From: Armatimonadota bacterium
GTDB taxonomy: Bacteria > Sysuimicrobiota > Sysuimicrobiia > Sysuimicrobiales > Humicultoraceae
NCBI GenBank assembly: GCA_031081585.1
Contig: JAVHLY010000006.1
Location: forward strand, 38,374 to 102,373
Length of the DNA: 64,000 nt
Reading direction: 5' to 3'
Under the pieces are notes generated by a model. It was not told the origin of the DNA. It did no database searches and worked only from the letters and a program-made list of their open reading frames with translations. This document shows, piece by piece, positions 25,198-33,983 of this stretch. Within the stretch, counting starts at the first letter, position 1. Every line of letters starts with the position of its first letter. Both the position numbers and the translations under genes were made by a program.

Positions 25198-26757
25198 CTA
25201 CTGCCAGGTGGCGTGGATGGCGTCCCACTTCTCGATCGGGGTGATGCTGACACCGCGCAGGTTCTTCACCGTGGCCACGTACCACTTCTGCGTCCACAGG
25301 AAGATCCAGGGCGCCTCGTTCCAGATGATCGTCTGGGCCTCTCGGTAGAGCGCCTTGCGCCGCTCCTGGTCGACGATGGTGCGCGCCTCCTCCAGGAGGG
25401 CGTCCACCCGGGCGTTCCGGTAGAAGGCCGGGGCCAGCCCGCGGTTCGGGTGCTGGGAGGAGTGGAACTGCCCGAAGAGCACCCCGTCGCAGTCCAGGAC
25501 CACCCAGGCCCACCCCAGCACCAGCATCTGGAGGCGGGTCCGCTCAGGCGGCTGGGTGATCTCGGCCACGTAGCTCGGCCAGTCCATGGTGGCGACGTTG
25601 GCCCGGATCCCCACGTTGCGCAGCTGGGCCGCGATGGCCTGGGCGAACTGGAAGTCCTGGATGTAGCGGCCCGTGGGTGTGAGGAAGGTGACCTCGAACC
25701 CGTTCCCAACGCCCGCCTCGCGCAGGAGTTGCTTCGCCTTGATCGGGTTGAAGGGCCACCCGCCCGGCTGGACCGGGTGGTGGCCGAACATCATGCCGGG
25801 GCAGGGGGAGTCGGCCACCGTGCCCAGGTCGAAGAGCACGCTGCTCAGGATGGCCTTCTTGTTCACGGCGTAGTTCATCGCCTGCCGGACGCGGGCGTCC
25901 TTGAACGGCCCCCACTGCGTGTTCATGGCGACGAAGATGATCCGGTCGGTGGGAGCGACCACCATGGTGACGTTGGGGTGCTCGCGGAGCCGCCGCACGT
26001 CGGGGGCCGGCGGCAGCATGGCCATGTGCACGTCGCCGGCGAGCAACATGGCCTCCCGCGCCCCGGCGTCGGGGACGATGCGGAACATCACCTCTTCGAA
26101 GACCGGCCGCGGGCCCCAGTAGTTGGGGTTCCGGGTGACGAGGATGTGGGTGCCGCGCACCCACTCCTTGAACATGTAGGGGCCCGTGCCGGCACCGGTG
26201 GCGTCGCGGGTGAGGTTGGCCGCGCCGATGCGCTGGGCCGCGGTAGGCGAGATGATCGCGGTGGTGGTGTAGGTGAGGTTGGTCAGGAGCGTGGGGCTGG
26301 GCTTGCTGAGGACCAGGCGGACGGTCTGGGGGGTCGGCGTCTGGACCTCCTCGATGGCGTCGATCAGGAAGCGCGTGGGGACCCGAGTCCTGGGATCCAG
26401 CAGGCGCTCCAGGGTGAACTTGACCGCCTCGGCGGTGAGCGGCGTGCCGTCGTGGAAACGCACGCCGCTGCGCAGGGTGAAGGTGTAGGTGAGGCCGTCG
26501 CGGCTCACCTGCCAGCGCGTGGCCAGGTGGGGGACGACCCTGTTCTCCCTGTAGTCGTAGGCGACCAGGGTCTCGTAGATGTAGTCGACCATGTTGGCCA
26601 CAGTCGTCGTGGTCTGCCCCGCGGGGTCGAGCGTGTCGGCGTCGATCCCCACGGCGATCCGGAGCGTCCTCGGCGGCGCCTGCGCCTGCGCCGGAGGGGA
26701 AGCCAATGCGGCCAGGACCACGCAGAGGAGCAGGACACCGTGCAGACGTCCTCGCAT
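25198..26757 (-). CDS. Peptide ABC transporter substrate-binding protein, system 2
   Basis: The 519-residue SBP_bac_5 protein has a signal peptide (GVLLLCVVLAALASPPAQAQA in parts). Family landmarks are RIAVGIDADTLDPAGQ, SGVRFHDGTPLTAEAVKFT, GTGPYMFKEWVRGTHI, VRQAMNYAVNKKAIL and EAGVGNGFEVTFLTP. It is a paralogue of the system 1 protein, and the two gene sets lie head to tail. The ATG has GGGAGGTGG 5 bases upstream. Ligand specificity cannot be read; dipeptides or oligopeptides fit the M20 gene downstream. Confidence 0.9.
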   Translation of the reverse strand: MRGRLHGVLLLCVVLAALASPPAQAQAPPRTLRIAVGIDADTLDPAGQTTTTVANMVDYIYETLVAYDYRENRVVPHLATRWQVSRDGLTYTFTLRSGVRFHDGTPLTAEAVKFTLERLLDPRTRVPTRFLIDAIEEVQTPTPQTVRLVLSKPSPTLLTNLTYTTTAIISPTAAQRIGAANLTRDATGAGTGPYMFKEWVRGTHILVTRNPNYWGPRPVFEEVMFRIVPDAGAREAMLLAGDVHMAMLPPAPDVRRLREHPNVTMVVAPTDRIIFVAMNTQWGPFKDARVRQAMNYAVNKKAILSSVLFDLGTVADSPCPGMMFGHHPVQPGGWPFNPIKAKQLLREAGVGNGFEVTFLTPTGRYIQDFQFAQAIAAQLRNVGIRANVATMDWPSYVAEITQPPERTRLQMLVLGWAWVVLDCDGVLFGQFHSSQHPNRGLAPAFYRNARVDALLEEARTIVDQERRKALYREAQTIIWNEAPWIFLWTQKWYVATVKNLRGVSITPIEKWDAIHATWQ

Positions 26758-26957
26758 CGGTCCACCTCCCGCGGCCCGCTGCGGGCCGGCCCGCCCGGGC
26801 CGGGATGACTCCGCTGCGCTAATACGTGAAACCGCGAAGCGCTCCCTGCCCGCTGCCCATACCGGCCTCCCCGGCCCTGCGGCAGGCTCCCGCCGTTGGG
26901 AACGGCGGGCACGACAGGGGGACGGTGCCACCGGCCGGCCGCGCCGTGGCTGCGCCG

Positions 26958-27518
26958 TCACGGCGGGCGCAGCACGGCGGCGATCCGGATGAGGATGAGG
27001 TCCTCGGCCACGAAGATGAGGAAGCGCGGGACCGGCAGGCCGAACTCCGTGAAGCGGACGGTGGTCTCGCCCTGCGCCGCGTACCCCGCCCCCGTCAGGC
27101 GGACCGTCAGGGGGATCACCACCTCCCGGCTGACGGTGCGCACGGTGAGGCGCCCGCGCAGCGTCGCCGGGAAAGGCTCTCCACTCACCCGCTCGGCGGT
27201 CGCCGTCCCCTCAAAGCGGATGAAGGGGAACTCCCGGGTGTGCAGGAAGGTGGCGCCGCGCATCTGCGCGTCGCGCAGGGAGGCGCCTGTGCGGATGGTG
27301 CGGGCGTCGACCCGTGCCTCGACGGTGGCTGTGTAGCCGCCGTCCACCGCGCGGACGACGACGGTCCCGCTCACCTGGTCGGTCTCTCCGCTGAACCCCC
27401 CGCGGTTGTCCCGCACGTGGAAGGTGACCCGGCTCTCCCCCGGCACCACGACGAACGTCCCGGTGGGCAGGGCGAGCTGCACCACCCAGGCCAGCAGCCC
27501 CAGGAGGACCATGCGCAT
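26958..27518 (-). CDS. YceI family protein
   Basis: The 186-residue exported protein carries a signal peptide (MRMVLLGLLAWVVQLALPTG) and the YceI lipocalin-like barrel: FVVVPGESRVTFHVRDN, SGTVVVRAVDGG, TGASLRDAQMRGATFLHTREFPFIRFE in parts, and a final strand RIAAVL. YceI proteins bind isoprenoid or amphiphilic lipids in the periplasm. The ATG behind GGGAGGAGGGAG was chosen; an ATG eight codons upstream lacks such a site. It is divergent from the following plus-strand gene. Confidence 0.87.
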   Translation of the reverse strand: MRMVLLGLLAWVVQLALPTGTFVVVPGESRVTFHVRDNRGGFSGETDQVSGTVVVRAVDGGYTATVEARVDARTIRTGASLRDAQMRGATFLHTREFPFIRFEGTATAERVSGEPFPATLRGRLTVRTVSREVVIPLTVRLTGAGYAAQGETTVRFTEFGLPVPRFLIFVAEDLILIRIAAVLRPP

Positions 27519-27609
27519 CCGGCTCTCCCTCCTCCCGACCATCGTGCCCCGCCCGTGTCACGGGAGCGTGGCGCCGTACCAGAGGCGTTCGTGGGAGAAT
27601 AGATGGGCC

Positions 27610-28521
27610 ATGCGCCTCTGGCTCACGCGCCTGGGCGACGCCCGCGCCCGGCAGGGGGCCGCCCGTCTCCTCGCCGCTGGCTGTGCCCTGGGCTTCCTGG
27701 TCACGATGGCCGTCCTGCAGGTCACGGGACGGGGAGGCGAGCGCTGGGTCTTCGTGCTGATCGTCTGGGGCGCGCTCGTCTTCCTGCCTCTCTGGCTGGT
27801 CCTCCAGGCCTTCCAGACCCTCGGCCCGGCGCTGCGGGGGTACGCCGCCGCGGCCCTGGCGACCCGGGAGGACCGCTACGCCCGCCCCGGCAGTGTCGCG
27901 ATCGTGGTGGAGGAGCTCTTCGCGCGCACCGTGGTGATGCCGCGCATCGCCACCCCCGCGCAGGCGGCCCGGGCCCGAGAGGGCGCGGTGGCGCTGGTGG
28001 CCCGGGCGGCCCGGCACGACGACCTCCTCGGCGCACTGCACCGGGCCACCGCCCGCTGCGCCCTCGGGGTGGACGCGTGGGTGCGCGAGGTTGGGCGGTG
28101 GGCGGAGGTGGAGGCGGCGGACAGCATCCAGGCCCGCTGGAGCCAGACACGCGCCCTGGCTGCGCTGGCTGCCCTGACCCGGACGTTGCTGGCCGTCTAC
28201 GAGGATGTCGCCGCCGACCGGCTGGGCCCAATGGGCCGGCCGCTCGCCGCCCGGGGCTTCGACGGGCGCTCCCTGGCCGCCTTCCTCGACGCGGCCCTGG
28301 ACTACTGCGACGACCTCTCCCTGGAGGTGGAGGTCCCGCGCTGGGAGGAGCCTCCGCTGGCGCTGGCCCCGCCGCCGGTGAGCGCAGACCCCGAGGCGGT
28401 GCGCACGGCCTGGCAGGCCTACGCCGACGCCCCCGACCCCAGTCGCGCCGCGCTGGACGGGTTCCTGCGCACCGTCCTCCCTGAGCGGGAGCGCTCCCTC
28501 CGGGGGCTGTCGGTCAGCTGA
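27610..28521 (+). CDS. Membrane-anchored protein of unknown function
   Basis: I do not recognise this 303-residue protein. It starts with a short basic segment (RLWLTRLGDARARQGAARL), then two membrane helices (residues about 22-40 and 50-68: GCALGFLVTMAVLQV and WVFVLIVWGALVFLPLWLVL). A helical, Ala/Arg-rich soluble part follows and ends in a short acidic region (CDDLSLEVEVPRWEEP). GC3 bias and the lack of stops support a real gene. The start is the ATG nearest a G-rich segment; the frame is open further upstream. It is divergent from yceI and followed by 198 bases without a gene. Confidence 0.65.
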   Translation: MRLWLTRLGDARARQGAARLLAAGCALGFLVTMAVLQVTGRGGERWVFVLIVWGALVFLPLWLVLQAFQTLGPALRGYAAAALATREDRYARPGSVAIVVEELFARTVVMPRIATPAQAARAREGAVALVARAARHDDLLGALHRATARCALGVDAWVREVGRWAEVEAADSIQARWSQTRALAALAALTRTLLAVYEDVAADRLGPMGRPLAARGFDGRSLAAFLDAALDYCDDLSLEVEVPRWEEPPLALAPPPVSADPEAVRTAWQAYADAPDPSRAALDGFLRTVLPERERSLRGLSVS

Positions 28522-28718
28522 GTTAGGGCCTCGGCCGGCGGGCGTGCCCGGCGGAGCGACCAGCTCGGTCCGGGCCGAGTTCCGTTCGGCTCCTCCGCGC
28601 TGCCATCCGTGCCATCCCGGCGCACCGTCGACCACCTCTGCGCCAGGCCCGCCACTTGGGCCTCGTACCCGTTTGCCTGGCGCGCACCGCAGTGGCCCAC
28701 GAGAGCGCAGGGCGATGG
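28522..28718 (+). other. Intergenic region with no recognised element
   Basis: About 200 bases of GC-rich sequence between two plus-strand genes. Several short inverted repeats occur, but no terminator, tRNA, T-box or riboswitch consensus could be recognised. A TATGCT hexamer marks its end. Confidence 0.4.
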
Positions 28719-28724
28719 TATGCT
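28719..28724 (+). promoter_or_regulatory. Candidate -10 element TATGCT of the ornithine cyclodeaminase homologue
   Basis: TATGCT lies 7 bases before a GTG codon that would start the protein at VALYLREADV, the usual beginning of this family. The hexamer contains the ATG at 28720. If transcription starts from it, the mRNA would be leaderless and translation would use GTG 28732. Confidence 0.4.
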
Positions 28725-29685
28725 GGAGGCCGTGGCGCTCTACCTCCGCGAGGCCGACGTCGCCTCGCTCGTCACCCTGGACGACGTCATCGACACCGTG
28801 GAACGCGCCTTCGCCGAGGCGGCCGCCGGGCGGGCCGTCAACCGTCCGCGCCAGCGCGTCCAGGTCGAAGGCGGGGTGCTGCACGTCATGGCGGCGGGCC
28901 TGCCGGACTGGGGGGTGCTGGGCCTGAAGTCCTATGCCACCACCCGCGGGGGGCGCCGCTTCATCGGCCTGCTCTACGACCTCTACGACGGCCGGCTGCT
29001 AGCGATGATGGAGGCCGACACCCTGGGCCAGCTGCGCACCGGTGCCGCCAGCGCCGTCGCCACCAAGTACCTGGCCCGCCCCGGGGCGGGCACCCTCGGC
29101 CTCATCGGCACCGGGTGGCAGGCCCGCTCCCAGGCGGCGGCGATCGCCCGCGTGCGCCCCATCGCCCTGGTCAAGGCGTACAGCCGCACGCCGGAGCGGC
29201 GCGAGGCCTTCGCCGAGGAGATGACCGCCGAGCTGGGGGCCCAGGTGGTGGCCGTCGACTCCCCGGAGGAGGCTGTGCGCGACGCGGACATCGTCACCAC
29301 CATCACCTCGGCCCGCGACCCGGTGGTGCAGGGGGCGTGGCTGCGCCCGGGCGTGCACGTGAACGCCGCCGGCGCCAACGCCCTGCCGCGCCGCGAGATC
29401 GACACCGGCGTGGTGACGCGCGCCGCCCGCATCGTCGTGGATTCCCTTGAGCAGGCCCGGCTGGAGGCGGCCGAGCTGACGGTACCGGTCGAAGACGGGC
29501 TGCTCACCTGGGAGCGGGTGGCCGAGCTGGCCGAGGTGGTGGGGGGGCAGGTCCCGGGGCGCCGGGACCCCGAGGAGATCACGCTCTTCAAGTCGCTGGG
29601 CATCGCGCTCGAGGACGTGGCCACCATGCACCTGGTCTACCGGCGCGCCCGCGAGCGCGGCGTGGGGGAGGAGATCGGCCGGTGA
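28720..29685 (+). CDS. Ornithine cyclodeaminase / mu-crystallin family protein
   Basis: The product (321 residues from ATG 28720, 317 from GTG 28732) has the family pattern. It shows LYLREADVASLVTLDDVIDTVERAF in parts, GVLGLKSYATTRGG, LLAMMEADTLGQLRTGAASAVATKYLA in parts, and a Rossmann NAD(P) site GTLGLIGTGWQARSQ. Members include ornithine cyclodeaminase, alanine dehydrogenase and ketimine reductases; the substrate cannot be fixed. The gene is translationally coupled to the downstream aminopeptidase (GTGA overlap), which suggests a role in amino acid turnover after peptide hydrolysis. Confidence 0.88.
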   Translation: MLEAVALYLREADVASLVTLDDVIDTVERAFAEAAAGRAVNRPRQRVQVEGGVLHVMAAGLPDWGVLGLKSYATTRGGRRFIGLLYDLYDGRLLAMMEADTLGQLRTGAASAVATKYLARPGAGTLGLIGTGWQARSQAAAIARVRPIALVKAYSRTPERREAFAEEMTAELGAQVVAVDSPEEAVRDADIVTTITSARDPVVQGAWLRPGVHVNAAGANALPRREIDTGVVTRAARIVVDSLEQARLEAAELTVPVEDGLLTWERVAELAEVVGGQVPGRRDPEEITLFKSLGIALEDVATMHLVYRRARERGVGEEIGR

Positions 29686-31241
29686 TCGACCTGCAGGTGC
29701 TCACGACCGACCCCCGACGCCACGCCTGCGAGGCGCTGGTGGTGGGCGTCTTCGCCGGTGTGCGGGAGCTGGGGGGTGCGGCCGCGCACCTGGACCGCGC
29801 GCTGGGCGGCGAGCTGCGGCGCACGCTCGACGAGGAGGCGTTCTCCGCCCGTCCCGGCGAGACGGCGGTGATCCACACCCAGGGCCGCATCGCCCCCCGG
29901 CGCCTGATCGTGGCCGGGCTGGGGCCGGGGCCCGAGCTGGAGGGGGAGCGGGTGCGGACGGCTGCGGCCGCGGCCGTCCGCCGGGCCCAGGACCTCCACC
30001 TGCAGCACCTGGCCTTCGCGCCCCTGCCGGCGCCGGCCGACCGTCTGGCCGCTCTCACCCAGGCGCGGGTGGAGGGGATCCTGCTCGGCGCCTACCGCTT
30101 CACCCGCTACCTGAACGCACCGCCTCGGCCGGTGCGGCGTGCGGACATCCTGGCCGCCGACCGGGAGGATCGCGAGGCGGTGGAGCAAGGGGTGGCCTGG
30201 GGGCGCCTCTTCGCCGAGGCGACGGTCTTCGCCCGCGACCTGGTGAACGAGCCGCCCAGCGACCTCACCCCGGCGCGCTTCGCCGACCTGGCTGCCAGCC
30301 GCGCCCGCGAGCGCGGACTGGGCGTCGAAGTACTGGGACCCGACGCGATGGCGCGCCTGGGGATGGGAGGAATCCTCGGGGTGGCCCGGGGGAGCCGCGA
30401 GGAGCCCCGCCTGGTCGTCCTGACCTACGCTCCGCAGGGCGCGGGACGCACGGTGGCCCTCGTGGGCAAGGGCCTGACCTTCGACAGCGGCGGGCTCGAC
30501 CTCAAGACGGCCGAGCAGATGCAGACGATGAAGTCCGACATGGCGGGGGCTGCCGCCGTGCTGGCCACGATGACCGCGCTCCCCGCGCTCGCCCCGCGGG
30601 TGCGGGTGCTGGGCCTGCTCGGGCTGGCCGAGAACATGCCGGGCCCGGGGGCGATGAAGCCGGGCGACATCCTGCGGATCATGAACGGCAGGACGGTGGA
30701 GATCACCAACACCGACGCGGAGGGGCGGCTGGTCCTGGCCGACGCCCTGGCCTACGCCGCGGAGCGGGCGGACGTGCTCATCGACGTCGCCACCCTCACC
30801 GGCGGAGCCCACGTCGCCCTGGGCCCGTTCGCCGCTGCGCTGCTCGGCACTGATGCCGGGCTGATGGAGGCGCTGCGCGCGGCCGGCGACGCCGCCGGGG
30901 AGCGGCTCTGGCCGCTGCCGCTGTACGAGGAGTACACCGAGGCGATGCGCGGCCGTGTTGCCGACCTGCGCAACTCGGCGGGACGCTACGGTTCGGCGGA
31001 GAAGGCGGCGGCGTTCCTGCGCGAGTTCACCGCTGGCCGCCCCTGGGCCCACCTGGACATCGCCCCGGTGGCCTTCCTGGAGAGCGAGGAAGGGACGGGT
31101 CCGTACCGCCCGCGCGATTGCGCCACCGGCTTCGGGGTGCGCACCTTCCTTCACTACTTGGCGCGCCTGGAGACCGGACCGCAGCGGCCGGGACGCGCGG
31201 CACCGCGCCCGCGCATCAGGAAGCCGCTGCGGGCCGCGTAA
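29682..31241 (+). CDS. pepA: Leucyl aminopeptidase (M17)
   Basis: The 519-residue cytosolic dizinc aminopeptidase has the M17 catalytic motifs: VGKGLTFDSGGLDLK (metal ligands Lys263 and Asp268), MKSDMAGAAAVL and the signature NTDAEGRLVLADALAYA with the bicarbonate-binding Arg. FARDLVNEPPSDLTPARFA marks the domain junction. It removes N-terminal residues from peptides. The GTG start overlaps the upstream stop (GTGA). The C-terminal 25 residues are a basic Pro/Arg tail beyond the usual end. Confidence 0.95.
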   Translation: MIDLQVLTTDPRRHACEALVVGVFAGVRELGGAAAHLDRALGGELRRTLDEEAFSARPGETAVIHTQGRIAPRRLIVAGLGPGPELEGERVRTAAAAAVRRAQDLHLQHLAFAPLPAPADRLAALTQARVEGILLGAYRFTRYLNAPPRPVRRADILAADREDREAVEQGVAWGRLFAEATVFARDLVNEPPSDLTPARFADLAASRARERGLGVEVLGPDAMARLGMGGILGVARGSREEPRLVVLTYAPQGAGRTVALVGKGLTFDSGGLDLKTAEQMQTMKSDMAGAAAVLATMTALPALAPRVRVLGLLGLAENMPGPGAMKPGDILRIMNGRTVEITNTDAEGRLVLADALAYAAERADVLIDVATLTGGAHVALGPFAAALLGTDAGLMEALRAAGDAAGERLWPLPLYEEYTEAMRGRVADLRNSAGRYGSAEKAAAFLREFTAGRPWAHLDIAPVAFLESEEGTGPYRPRDCATGFGVRTFLHYLARLETGPQRPGRAAPRPRIRKPLRAA

Positions 31242-31263
31242 AGCGCGCCGGGCCGCCTGGGGG

Positions 31264-31287
31264 GCGCGCCCGACCGCCTGGGCGCGC
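31264..31287. terminator. Hairpin between convergent genes
   Basis: GCGCGCCC and GGGCGCGC pair around an 8-base loop, between the pepA stop and the stop of the minus-strand hydrolase. No T-tract is present. Confidence 0.35.
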
Positions 31288-31293
31288 GGAGTC

Positions 31294-31959
31294 CTATCCC
31301 TGGTGGGCCAGGACCCAGACCGCCCGCTGCGGCGGCAGGTCGGCCGGGCGGATCGTCGCCGTGTGGCCGCGGTGGGCGACATTGGGCTTCCCGCTGAGGA
31401 AGGGGTCCACCGGGCCGATGGGCCACCCCGCCGTGGCCGGCGTCTTGTAGTGCATGGGGATGACCAGGCGCGGGGCCAGCAGCTCCACGACCTGCGAGGC
31501 CTCCTCCGGGCCGATGGTGTAGTGGCCGCCGACCGGGACCATCAGGACGTCTGGGCGACCGATGGCCCCGGCCTGGTCGGCATCGAGGGTGTGCCCCAGG
31601 TCGCCGAGGTGGACGACGCGCATTCCCTCGACCTCGTAGATGAAGACCGCGTTGCGGCCGCGCTCCGCGCCGCGGCTGGCGTCGTGGTAGGTCGGGACCG
31701 TGGTGATGCGCACCTCCCCCACCGCCGTGTTCACCCGGGCCCAGTCGCCGCCGGGAGCGAGGCCGCGGATCACCGTGGGCGACCCCTTGGCCATGGCCAC
31801 GTGGTTGTGGTCGAAGTGCTCGTGGGAGACGGTGACGGCCGTGGGCGCGACGTCGGGGATGGGGTAGCCGCACTCCGTGTTGAACGGGTCGATGAGGATG
31901 GAGGTCCCGTCCGCCGCGGACAGGAGGAAGCAGGCATGGCCGTAGTAGGTCAATTCCAC
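31294..31959 (-). CDS. Metal-dependent hydrolase, UlaG-like metallo-beta-lactamase fold
   Basis: The 221-residue protein starts VELTYYGHACFLL and has ILIDPFNT, the metal motif SHEHFDHNHV, GDLGHTLD and MHYKTPATAGWPIGPVDPF in parts, the pattern of UPF0173/UlaG-like zinc hydrolases. The substrate is unknown for most members. The GTG start has an almost perfect AGGAGGTGATC Shine-Dalgarno, which decides it against longer frames. It is divergent from the adenine-deaminase homologue. Confidence 0.87.
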   Translation of the reverse strand: MELTYYGHACFLLSAADGTSILIDPFNTECGYPIPDVAPTAVTVSHEHFDHNHVAMAKGSPTVIRGLAPGGDWARVNTAVGEVRITTVPTYHDASRGAERGRNAVFIYEVEGMRVVHLGDLGHTLDADQAGAIGRPDVLMVPVGGHYTIGPEEASQVVELLAPRLVIPMHYKTPATAGWPIGPVDPFLSGKPNVAHRGHTATIRPADLPPQRAVWVLAHQG

Positions 31960-32061
31960 CCGGATCACCTCCTGCGCCGCCGCCCCGGGCCGTGCCGCCA
32001 CCGGACCGGCCCGGGCGTGCGCGTGCTGTCGCTGTGGACACTCCTATGGTAGGGCGGTAGC

Positions 32062-33789
32062 GTGCGCCGCACCACCCGCACCGCGGAGGACCTGCGGGCG
32101 CTCGCCGCCGTGGCGCGGGGCGAGGCGCCGGCCGACCTCTACCTGGCCGGCGGCCGCGTCCTCAACGTCTACTCGGGCGAGGTGCTGGAGGCCAACGTCG
32201 CCGTGGCGCGCGGGCGCGTGGCCTACGTGGGTCGGCGGCGCACGATGGTGGGCGAGCAGACCACCGTCCTCGACGTGACCGGCCGCCTCCTCGTCCCCGG
32301 CTACTTCGACCCGCACTGCCACCCGGGCGCCATGTACACGCCGGTGACGCTGGCGGAAGCGGTGCTGCCGCGCGGCACCGTGGCGGCCGTGGCCGACACC
32401 CTCTTCCCCCTGGTCTACGCCGACCCGGCCCGCCTGGAGCAGGTGCTGCAGGACCTGAGCCGCCTGCCCTTCCACTACTACTGGTTCCTGCGCCTGCACG
32501 CCCAGGCTCCGCTGCCGCAGGAGGCGGAGCGCTTCGCTCCGGACCGCCTCGATCGCCTGCTCCACCTGGAACCGGTGCGCACCGCCGGGGAGGTGACGCG
32601 GTGGCCCCTCCTCCATGCGGGCGATCCGCGCCTCACCGAGCTCGTGGCGGCCGTGCTGGCCGCGGGCCGCCGCGTCGAAGGCCACGCCCCCGGCGTGGGG
32701 TGGGAACGGCTGCAGGCCCTCGTCGCCGCAGGGGTGAGCAGCGACCACGAGGCCATTACCGCCGAACAGGCGCTGGACCGGCTGCGCGCCGGCCTGTACG
32801 TCATGCTGCGCCACTCCTCCCTGCGCGGGGACCTGCCCGCGCTGGCGGGGGTGGCGTCCGTCGCGCGCGCCTTCTCCGGCCGGCTGATGCTGACGCCGGA
32901 CGGGCCGGACGCCACCTTCATCGCCGACCACGGCTACATGGACGCCGTGATCCGCCAGGCGCTGCTCGCCGGCGTCGACCCGGTGGCCGCCTACCAGATG
33001 GCCACCCTCAACCCGGCCACGTACTACGGCCTCGACGAGGAGCTGGGCGGGATCGCCCCCGGCCGTCTGGCCGACCTGAACGTGCTGGTGGACCTGCGCG
33101 ACCCCACTCCCGAGCGGGTGATCGCCGGCGGGCGGCTGGTGGCCGAGGAGGGCCGCCTCACCGCCCCGATCGAGGCCCCGGAGTGGGTCAGCGCCTTCCC
33201 CCGCCGCTACGCCCCCACCTGGCGCCCCGACCCGTCACTCTTCGCCCCGCCGCGCGGCGCGGCCATCGCCCTCCACCTGCAGAACGCGGTGATCACCCGG
33301 CGGCGGGACCTCACCCTGTCGGACGGACCGCCACCAGGCGTGCAGGTGCTGACCCTCCTCGCCCCGGACGGGCGGTGGGTGGCGCGCGCCCTCCTCAGCG
33401 GCTTCGCTGACCGCCTGGGGGGCCTGGCCTGCACCTACACGGTGGGCGGGGGGATGGCGGTCGCCGGCGACGATCCGCACGACATGGCGGCCGCCGCCCG
33501 GCGGACGCTGGAGCTGGGGGGCGGGGTGGTGGCGGTGGAGGACGGGCAGGTGCGGTTCGAGCTCCCCCTGCCCATCGGCGGGTTGATGTCCCCCGAGCCC
33601 CTCCACCGGCTGGCCGCCCGGGTGCGAGAGCTGGGCGCCTTCCTGCGGGCCCGCGGCTACCGCCACGAGGACCCGACCTACACCCTCTTCTTCCTCTCCT
33701 TCGACTCCCTGCCCGACCTGCGCCTCACCGCTCTGGGGATCTGGGACGCCCGCGCCGGCAGGGTCCTGGTTCCCCGCGAGGAGCGCTGA
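32062..33789 (+). CDS. Adenine deaminase family amidohydrolase
   Basis: This 575-residue protein has the adenine deaminase two-part layout: an amidohydrolase domain with its beta-sandwich (residues 1-370) and the characteristic adenine-deaminase C-terminal domain (about 400-570, VGGGMAVAGDDPHDMAAA). Metal-binding segments are DPHCHPG (His85, His87), VEGHAPGVG, VSSDHEAITAEQALDRLRAG in parts, and LTPDGPD. The HxHxES motif of studied adenine deaminases is changed to HCHPGAM, so the substrate may differ. The GTG start follows AGGGCGG. A TATGGT sequence 11 bases upstream may be the -10. Confidence 0.8.
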   Translation: MRRTTRTAEDLRALAAVARGEAPADLYLAGGRVLNVYSGEVLEANVAVARGRVAYVGRRRTMVGEQTTVLDVTGRLLVPGYFDPHCHPGAMYTPVTLAEAVLPRGTVAAVADTLFPLVYADPARLEQVLQDLSRLPFHYYWFLRLHAQAPLPQEAERFAPDRLDRLLHLEPVRTAGEVTRWPLLHAGDPRLTELVAAVLAAGRRVEGHAPGVGWERLQALVAAGVSSDHEAITAEQALDRLRAGLYVMLRHSSLRGDLPALAGVASVARAFSGRLMLTPDGPDATFIADHGYMDAVIRQALLAGVDPVAAYQMATLNPATYYGLDEELGGIAPGRLADLNVLVDLRDPTPERVIAGGRLVAEEGRLTAPIEAPEWVSAFPRRYAPTWRPDPSLFAPPRGAAIALHLQNAVITRRRDLTLSDGPPPGVQVLTLLAPDGRWVARALLSGFADRLGGLACTYTVGGGMAVAGDDPHDMAAAARRTLELGGGVVAVEDGQVRFELPLPIGGLMSPEPLHRLAARVRELGAFLRARGYRHEDPTYTLFFLSFDSLPDLRLTALGIWDARAGRVLVPREER

Positions 33790-33983
33790 CCGCCGCCGCA
33801 AGCCGCCTCCTCTTCATCATCGTCCTCCTCCACCTGCAGACCGTCCCGCCCTGGGACGCGGGCGAGCTCGTGCGCCGGCTGGACGCTCTCCTCCGTGCCC
33901 ATCCGGAGGAGGATGCGCTGACGGACTCCTGTGCTGTTCCTTCCGTGATGTGCTCCGCGCTTTCAGGAGACTCACCGTGAGGG
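33790..33983 (+). other. Intergenic region with a possible gene relic
   Basis: A plus-strand frame without a start codon reads SRLLFIIVLLHLQTVPPWD and AGELVRRLDALLRAHPEED before losing codon bias and stopping near 33979. It could be the remnant of a small gene; I recognise no family. Confidence 0.3.

Noticed and set aside
25126..26808. Plus-strand frame of 560 codons
   Set aside because: Antisense to the second peptide-binding protein gene, which has a signal peptide and full family pattern.
28522..28718. tRNA or T-box leader before the ornithine cyclodeaminase homologue
   Set aside because: Short inverted repeats occur, but neither a cloverleaf with GTTCRA nor the T-box AGGGTGGNACCGCG sequence is present.
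29637..31382. A 581-codon open frame on the minus strand
   Set aside because: It mirrors the leucyl aminopeptidase gene, whose M17 motifs are intact; the antisense product shows no domain and is low-complexity.
32044..32931. Minus-strand frame of 295 codons
   Set aside because: Antisense to the adenine-deaminase homologue; no recognisable motif.
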